Positions 56,319 to 64,000 of a stretch of DNA of 64,000 nucleotides are shown one piece after another. Under the pieces are notes generated by a model that did not search any database, was not told the origin of the DNA, and saw only the letters and a program-made list of their open reading frames with translations. The stretch's first letter is position 1. Every line of letters begins with the position of its first letter. Origin of the DNA: Cherax quadricarinatus (taxonomy: Eukaryota > Arthropoda > Malacostraca > Decapoda > Parastacidae); assembly GCF_038502225.1 (NCBI RefSeq), contig NC_091311.1, positions 35,590,084 through 35,654,083 of the forward strand. Reading direction: 5' to 3'. Position numbers and translations under genes: made by a program.

Positions 56319-56580
56319 TTCACACACGGAGGGGCCGGGTTCAATTCCCGGCGGGTGGAAACATTTCGACACGTTTCCTTACACCTGTTGTCCTGTTCAC
56401 CTAGCAGCAAATAGGTACCTGGGTGTTAGTCGACTGGTGTGGGTCGCATCCTGGGGGACAAGATTAAGGACCCCAATGGAAATAAGTTAGACAGTCCTCG
56501 ATGACGCACTGACTTTCTTGGGTTATCCTGGGTGGCTAACCCTCCGGGGTTAAAAATCCGAACGAAATCTTATCTTATCT
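56311..56580 (+). mobile_element. tRNA-derived SINE downstream of the 8-bp array
   Basis: B box GGTTCAATTCC (56338-56348), body CCTTACACCTGTTGTCCTGT, TACCTGGGTGTTAGTCGACT, GGTGTGGGTCGCATCCTGGG, and a tail of TCTTATCTTATCTTACC. Confidence 0.85.
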
Positions 56581-56592
56581 TACCTAAAAAAA

Positions 56593-56785
56593 AAAAACAA
56601 TTGTCAAAATTTATAGTTACCCCTTAAAAATTAGTTTTCTTTGAATTCAACAAACTTCTAAAATAAGAAAATTGTGAACCGAAGCAGTTACTATTTTTCT
56701 CTTGACACAATATTAACCTCATCGCTGATTAAGTAAGTTTATTTAGGTACAGATACAAATGAGTACAATTATCATACATAGTTTA
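56593..56785 (+). repeat. Left arm of a ~1.3-kb inverted structure
   Basis: AAATTTATAGTTACCCCTTA, AGTTACTATTTTTCTCTTGA, CAATATTAACCTCATCGCTG and AGTTTATTTAGGTACAGATA pair with 57225-57405 in reverse complement. Confidence 0.85.
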
Positions 56786-56786
56786 C

Positions 56787-57003
56787 GGTGCCCCGTGACC
56801 TGGTGGCAAAAGCTCTCGCTTCACACGGTGAGAGTCCGGGTTCGATTCCCGGCAAGGGTAAAAACATTGGGCGTATTTCCTTACACCGGTTGTTTATGTT
56901 CACCCATCAGGAATAATAGGTACCTGGGTGTTAGTGGACTGGTGTGGGTCGCATCCTGGGACAAAACTGACCTAATTTGCTCGAAATGCTCTGCATGACA
57001 AGG
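56787..57003 (+). mobile_element. tRNA-derived SINE between the inverted arms
   Basis: A-box region TGACCTGGTGG (56796-56806), B box GGTTCGATTCC (56839-56849), body to AAACTGACCTAATTTGCTCG and a truncated 3' part. Confidence 0.88.
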
Positions 57004-57006
57004 GAC

Positions 57007-57110
<104 letters not shown>

Positions 57111-57114
57111 GTGT

Positions 57115-57224
57115 GTGTAAATTACCTAGAATTTAACGTGTGCAAATTATTTAGAATTTACACACATGTTAAATTCCAGGTAATTTACACACATGTTAAA
57201 TTCCAGGTAATTTACACACATGTT
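57115..57224. repeat. 27-bp repeat, ~3 copies plus an inverted unit
   Basis: GGTAATTTACACACATGTTA then AATTCCA repeated; the first unit (57115-57165) is partly in reverse orientation. Confidence 0.88.
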
Positions 57225-57405
57225 AAACTATGTATGCTAACTGTACTCATGTATACCTGTACCTAAATAAACTTATCTAATCAGCGACGAGGTTAATATT
57301 TTGTCAATAAAATAAAAATAGTTACTGCTCCTTATCTTCATTTAGATGTTTGTTCAATTTAAAGAAAACAGTTTTTAAGGGATAACTATAAATTTTTACT
57401 ATGAT
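57225..57405 (-). repeat. Right arm of the inverted structure
   Basis: Reverse complement of 56593-56785, with ~85-90% similarity by eye. Confidence 0.85.
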
Positions 57406-57429
57406 TTTAATTTAAGGTCCCATAATAGT

Positions 57430-57595
57430 AGGTAAAGTAAGTATAAGTAATAGGTAAACGTAAGTTTACCTAGTAAAGCCACTCACCCAGGTACCTACTT
57501 ACACGCCCAACGTTTCACCCGTGCCGGGGATTGAACTCCGGTCCCTCATAGTGTGAGCTGAGGCTGCTATTAACCGAGTCACGAGTATGAGAGGA
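57430..57595 (-). mobile_element. tRNA-derived SINE, - strand
   Basis: CCAGGTACCTACTTACACGC, then GGGGATTGAACTCC (B box side, 57526-57539) and GCTGCTATTAACCGAGTCAC. It mirrors the + strand SINE at 56311 across the inverted structure. Confidence 0.75.
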
Positions 57596-57872
57596 AAACT
57601 ATCCTACGTAATGGTGTGTGATAGGAAAGAAAAACATCCTGTGTGATGAGATACGACAGGAAAATCATTCTGTGTGATGGAGTATGATAGGAAAATCATC
57701 CTGTGGGATGAACTTTTTTGGCAAACAGTTATTAACTCAAACGGCAATAAATCACACTGACTTTAGTGAGTTATTCTGGGTTATCCTGGGATAAATCTAC
57801 TCTAGTGTATCACTATTACATACGTAAAGCATCCTTGTATCCTCAAATCATTCTTTGTCTCTCTCAACAACC

Positions 57873-57875
<3 letters not shown>
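57596..57875. other. Degenerate ~35-bp repeat, no gene
   Basis: GATAGGAAAATCATCCTGTG-type units three or four times at 57600-57710. Confidence 0.5.

Positions 57876-57955
<80 letters not shown>
57876..57955. repeat. (TA)n microsatellite
   Basis: Pure TA. Confidence 0.98.
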
Positions 57956-57958
<3 letters not shown>

Positions 57959-58554
57959 CTTCATTAGGAGCATGTTAACACACTCACATAGGCTGCCTCA
58001 CCAACCAGCGAACGAGATGGTAAGGGTCGGACGATCGGGGCCCCATCGCCAGATCAGTGTCTAGGTTCGGCCAATGAGAAGGGGGACCTGGCAATTGTGA
58101 AGGTGACGTGGTTACCACTCACGTTTTCATTCTTGTCATTTCCATTCTAGAGCTGGTTGAAGCATGGTCTGTTTTTTATTGGCTTCAATTTTACTTTGAT
58201 TACCGTGGCGTCCACTAATATCTATTGCTGTACATAGTGGATATAGTGTACATACTGTTGTTTATACTTGATGAAGGATAATATAATTCAAAGTTTTTTT
58301 GCTGTGTTCATTTTGCTCCCTTTACACCCAGGATAACAGGCCTTTGAGTACCTGAGTTGTAATATAGGTTGTGGTCAAAGCTGTGGCAGCTCCAGAATAT
58401 CTATACAAGAGGTCCTGATAAAAGACAAATGCATTATAATACGATCATTTATTGACGAGGTTTCCGTGTTCTTTATTGTTTCAAAAACAGATAAACCTGG
58501 AAGAGGAGGATGAGCCTCTATATAGGTAACAAAGCGAGGCGAAAAGCCTTCATC
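57956..58554. other. No gene seen
   Basis: Unique sequence. CATTATAATACGATCATTTATTGACGA (split here only by description, 58431-58458) recalls the outer arm of the 14363 module. Confidence 0.35.
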
Positions 58555-58559
58555 TTCTT

Positions 58560-58590
<31 letters not shown>

Positions 58591-58629
58591 TTGTTATTAT
58601 TATTATTATTTTTATTATTATTATTATTA

Positions 58630-58717
<88 letters not shown>

Positions 58718-58738
58718 CATCATCATCATCATACAAGA
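58555..58738. repeat. (CTT)n-(ATT)n-(ATC)n microsatellite
   Basis: CTT to about 58588, ATT to about 58715, ATC to 58732. Confidence 0.97.
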
Positions 58739-58964
58739 GGAATCAATTGTTTCATAAGAGGAAGGGGAAGAGAGCTTCAGTTTCTGGATATAAGAGTCCT
58801 TCCCGATCAAGAGTTCAACTCTTACCTTCTCCACGAAAGAGGGAAAGAAAACTCTCAGGTAATAACTAGCTAGCTTAACATTATTATTGTATTTCCCATC
58901 TTTTTTTAAATAGTAAGGACTAAAACGCATGAAAAATGTATAATGTAAGACAAGTTAATAATAC
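58739..58964. other. No gene seen
   Basis: Unique sequence before the satellite. Confidence 0.35.
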
Positions 58965-61900
58965 ATTCACACACACTGCATCAGTCAGTAACACTCACAT
59001 ACACTGCATCAGTCAGTCACACTCACATACACTGCATCAGTCAGTCACACTCACACACTGCATCAGTCAGTAACACTCACACACTGCATCAGTCAATAAC
59101 ACTCACACACACTGCATCAGTCAGTAACACTCACATACACTGCATCAGTCAGTAACACTCACACACACTGCATCAGTCAGTAACACTCACACACTGCATC
59201 AGTCAGTAACACTCACATACACTGCATCAGACAGTAACACTCACACACTGCATCAGTCAGTAACACTCACACACACTGCATCAGTCAGTAACACTCACAC
59301 TCTGCATCAGTCAGTAACACTCACACGCACTGCATCAGTCAGTAACACTCACATACACTGCATCAGTCAGTCACACTCACACACTGCATCAGTCAGTAAC
59401 ACTCACACACTGCATCAGTCAGTAACACTCACACACACTGCATCAGTCAGTAACACTCACATACACTGCATCAGTCAGTAACACTCACACACACTGCATC
59501 AGTCAGTAACACTCACACACTGCATCAGTCAGTAACACTCACATACACTGTATCAGTCAGTAACACTCACATACTCTGCATCAGTCAGTAACACTCACAC
59601 ACACTGCATCAGTCAGTAACACTCACATACACTGCATCAGTCAGTAACACTCACACACACTGCATCAGTCAGTAACACTCACACACTGCATCAGTCAGTA
59701 ACACTCACATACACTGCATCAGACAGTAACACTCAAACACTGCATCAGTCAGTAACACTCACACACACTGCATCAGTCAGTAACACTCACACTCTGCATC
59801 AGTCAGTAACACTCACACACACTGCATCAGTCAGTAACACTCACATACACTGCATCAGTCAGTCACACTCACACACTGCATCAGTCAGTAACACTCACAC
59901 ACACTGCATCAGTCAGTAGCACTCACACACACTGCATCAGTCAGTAACACTCACACACTGCATCAGTCAGTAACACTCACATACACTGCATCAGTCAGTA
60001 ACACTCACACACTGCATCAGTCAGTAACACTCACACTCTGCATCAGTCAGTAACACTCACACACACTGCATCAGTCAGTCACACTCACACACACTGCATC
60101 AGTCAGTAACACTCACATACTCTGCATCAGTCAGTCACACTCACACACACATTGCATCAGTCACTAACACTCACACACACACGCTGCATCAGTCAGTAAC
60201 ACTCACACACTGCATCAGTCAGTAAAACTCACACACTGCATCAGTCAGTAACACTCACACACTGCATCAGTCAGTAACACTCACACGCACTGCATCAGTC
60301 AGTAACACTCACACACTCCATCAGTCAGTAACACTCACACACTGCATCAGTCAGTAACACTCACACACTGCATCAGTCAGTAACACTCACACTCTGCATC
60401 AGTCAGTAACACTCACACTGCATCAGTCAGTAACACTCACACACTGCATCAGTCAGTAACACTCACACACACTGCATCAGTCAGTAACACTCACACACTG
60501 CATCAGTCAGTAACACTCACACACTGCATCAGTCAGTAACACTCACACACACTGCATCAGTCAGTAACACTCACATACACTGCATCAGCCAGTCACACTC
60601 ACACACGGCATCAGTCAGTAACACTCACACACTGCATCAGTCAGTAACACTCACACACTGCATCAGTCAGTAACACTCACACACTGCATCAGTCAGTAAC
60701 ACTCACATACACTGCATCAGTCAGTAACACTCACACACTGCATCAGTCAGTAACACTCACTCTGCATAAGTCAGTAACACTCACACACACACTGCATCAG
60801 TCAGTAACACTCACACACTGCATCAGTCAGTAACACTCACACACACTGTATCAGTCAGTAACACTCACACTCTGCATCAGTCAGTAACACTCATATACAC
60901 TGTATCAGTCAGTAACACTCACACTCTGCATCAGTCAGTAACACCCATATACACAGTATCAGTCAGTAACACTTACAAACTCTGCATCAGTCGGTAACGC
61001 TCACACACTGCATCAGTCAGTAACACTCACACACTGCATCAGTCAGTAACACACACACAATGCATCAGTCAGTAACACTCACACACTGCATCAGTCAGTA
61101 ACACTCACACACTGCATCAGTCAGTAACACTCACACGCACTGCATCAGTCAGTAACACTCACACACACTGCATCAGTCAGTAACACTCACACAGTGCATC
61201 AGTCAGTAACACTCACACACTGCATCAGTCAGTAACACTCACACGCACTGCATCAGTCAGTAACACTCACACAGTGCATCAGTCAGTAACACTCACACAC
61301 TGCATCAGTCAGTAACACTCACACGCACTGCATCAGTCAGTAACACTCACACACACTGCATCAGTCAGTAACACTCACACACTGCATCAGTCAGTAGCAC
61401 TCACACACTGCATCAGTCAGTAACACTCACACACTGCACCAGTCAGTAACACTCACACGCACTGCATCAGTCAGTAACACTCACACAGACACTGCATCAG
61501 TCAGTAACACTCACACACACTGCATCAGTCAGTAACACTCACACACTGCATCAGTCAGTAACACTCACACACTGCATCAGTCAGTAACACTCACATACAC
61601 TGCATCAGTCAGTAACACTCACACACTGCATCAGTCAGTAAAACACACACACACTGCATCAGTCAGTAACACTCACATACACTGCATCAGTCAGTCACAC
61701 TCACATACACTGCATCAGTCAGTCACACTCACACACTGCATCAGTCAGTAACACTCACACACTGCATCAGTCAATAACACTCACACACACTGCATCAGTC
61801 AGTAACACTCACATACACTGCATCAGTCAGTAACACTCACACACACTGCATCAGTCAGTAACACTCACACACTGCATCAGTCAGTAACACTCACATACAC

Positions 61901-64000
61901 TGCATCAGACAGTAACACTCACACACTGCATCAGTCAGTAACACTCACACACACTGCATCAGTCAGTAACACTCACACTCTGCATCAGTCAGTAACACTC
62001 GCACGCACTGCATCAGTCAGTAACACTCACATACACTGCATCAGTCAGTCACACTCACACACTGCATCAGTCAGTAACACTCACACACTGCATCAGTCAG
62101 TTACACTCACACACACTGCATCAGTCAGTAACACTCACATACACTGCATCAGTCAGTAACACTCACACACACTGCATCAGTCAGTAACACTCACACACTG
62201 CATCAGTCAGTAACACTCACATACACTGTATCAGTCAGTAACACTCACATACTCTGCATCAGTCAGTAACACTCACACACACTGCATCAGTCAGTAACAC
62301 TCACATACACTGCATCAGTCAGTAACACTCACACACACTGCATCAGTCAGTAACACTCACACAATGCATCAGTCAGTAACACTCACATACACTGCATCAG
62401 ACAGTAACACTCACACACTGAATCAGTCAGTAACACTCACACACACTGCATCAGTCAGTAACACTCACACTCTGCATCAGTCAGTAACACTCACACACAC
62501 TGCATCAGTCAGTAACACTCACATACACTGCATCAGTCAGTAACACTCACACACTGCATCAGTCAGTAACACTCACACACACTGCATCAGTCAGTAACAC
62601 TCACACACACTGCATCAGTCAGTAACACTCACACACTGCATCAGTCAGTAACACTCACATACACTGCATCAGTCAGTAACACTCACACACTGCATCAGTC
62701 AGTAACACTCACACTCTGCATCAGTCAGTAACACTCACACACACTGCATCAGTCAGTCACACTCACACACACTGCATCAGTCAGTAACACTCACATACTC
62801 TGCATCAGTCAGTCACACTCACACACACATTGCATCAGTCACTAACACTCACACACACACACTGCATCAGTCAGTAACACTCACACACTGCATCAGTCAG
62901 TAAAACTCACACACTGCATCAGTCAGTAACACTCACACACTGCATCAGTCAGTAACACTCACACGCACTGCATCAGTCAGTAACACTCACACACTGCATC
63001 AGTCAGTAACACTCACATACACTGCATCAGTCAGTAACACTCACACACTGCATCAGTCAGTAACACTCACACACTGCATCAGTCAGTAACACTCACACTC
63101 TGCATCAGTCAGTAACACTCACACTGCATCAGTCAGTAACACTCACACACTGCATCAGTCAGTAACACTCACACACACTGCATCAGTCAGTAACACTCAC
63201 ACACTGCATCAGTCAGTAACACTCACACACTGCATCAGTCAGTAACACTCACACACACTGCATCAGTCAGTAACACTCACATACACTGCATCAGCCAGTC
63301 ACACTCACACACTGCATCAGTCAGTAACACTCACACACTGCATCAGTCAGTAACACTCACACACTGCATCAGTCAGTAACACTCACACACTGCATCAGTC
63401 AGTAACACTCACATACACTGCATCAGTCAGTAACACTCACACACTGCATCAGTCAGTAACACTCACTCTGCATAAGTCAGTAACACTCACACACACACTG
63501 CATCAGTCAGTAACACTCACACACTGCATCAGTCAGTAACACTCACACACACTGTATCAGTCAGTAACACTCACACTCTGCATCAGTCAGTAACACTCAT
63601 ATACACTGTATCAGTCAGTAACACTCACACTCTGCATCAGTCAGTAACACCCATATACACAGTATCAGTCAGTAACACTTACAAACTCTGCATCAGTCGG
63701 TAACGCTCACACACTGCATCAGTCAGTAACACTCACACACTGCATCAGTCAGTAACACTCACACACTGCATCAGTCAGTAACACTCACACACTGCATCAG
63801 TCAGTAACACTCACACACACTGCATCAGTCAGTAACACTCACACACTGCATCAGTCAGTAACACTCACACACTGCATCAGTCAGTAACACTCACACACAC
63901 TGCATCAGTCAGTAACACTCACACACTGCATCAGTCAGTAACACTCACACACTGCATCAGTCAGTAACACTCACACACACTGCATCAGTCAGTAACACTC
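58965..64000. repeat. CA-rich satellite, 24-30 bp units, ~185 copies, continues past the window
   Basis: Unit CAGTAACACTCACACACACT then GCATCAGT. Length varies with the number of CA dinucleotides, so units of 24, 26, 28 and 30 bp mix. Rare variants (CAATAAC, CACTAAC, CCCATATACACAGTATC, CGGTAACGC) mark a second copy of the first ~2.0 kb about 2.68 kb further on. Copy number estimated from length. Confidence 0.97.

Noticed and set aside
55584..56490. Pro/Gly/His/Thr and Ala/Arg/Trp repeat ORFs
   Set aside because: Translation of an 8-bp array; open on both strands because the unit lacks stop codons.

Overview
The window is eukaryotic, intron-rich and repeat-dominated, and probably comes from a decapod crustacean (crayfish-like). 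That assignment is an inference. It rests on dispersed repeats I recognise from decapod genomes: a tRNA-derived SINE with an ATT-rich tail, LINE C-termini carrying a VPDQPGCGSYVG-type block, a CR1-like tail of TTCTTATG units, and a TA-flanked MITE with GTCGTGCCGAATA ends. It also fits the very heavy load of (CT)n, (TA)n, (GT)n and (ATT)n microsatellites. No prokaryotic genes, rRNA genes or CRISPR arrays are present.

One host gene can be supported, on the + strand and open at its 5' end. Five exons (7039-7228, 7318-7500, 37929-38027, 51158-51238, 51759-52340) have AG/GT borders and join in one frame (all internal junctions phase 0). They give about 377 codons of an Ala/Glu/Leu-rich, largely coiled-coil protein that I cannot name. 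Its introns are 89 bp, about 30.4 kb, about 13.1 kb and about 520 bp, and the two long ones are packed with satellites and transposon debris.

Layout. 0.4-1.4 kb: RTE-like LINE 3' end. 2-5.4 kb: an inverted pair of a dispersed repeat. 6.1-6.5 kb: Tigger/pogo remnant. 7.0-7.5 kb: exons 1-2. 7.5-37.9 kb (long intron): minisatellites of 41, 29, 36, 22, 29, 20 and 37 bp, a MITE, SINEs, LINE pieces and several fold-back elements. 37.93-38.03 kb: exon 3, whose splice donor lies at the start of a 6-kb, 27-bp G-rich minisatellite (to 44.08 kb). 44.2-48.0 kb: four LINE fragments, one split by an (ACT)n block containing a 103-bp near-perfect palindrome. 51.2-52.3 kb: exons 4-5. 52.4-58.9 kb: 3'-flanking minisatellites, SINE cluster, an 8-bp array grown from a SINE promoter, and a 1.3-kb inverted structure. 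58.96-64.0 kb: a (CA-rich) ~24-30 bp satellite running off the window and containing a ~2.68-kb duplication.

The two most notable structures are these. First, a family of fold-back elements, several of which carry hammerhead-ribozyme-like cores (CTGANGA, stem, GAAA), always arranged with the cores facing the centre of the palindrome. Second, a minisatellite that looks seeded by exon 3's own 5' splice site, so that a donor-like CAG/GTGGGT recurs along roughly 220 units.
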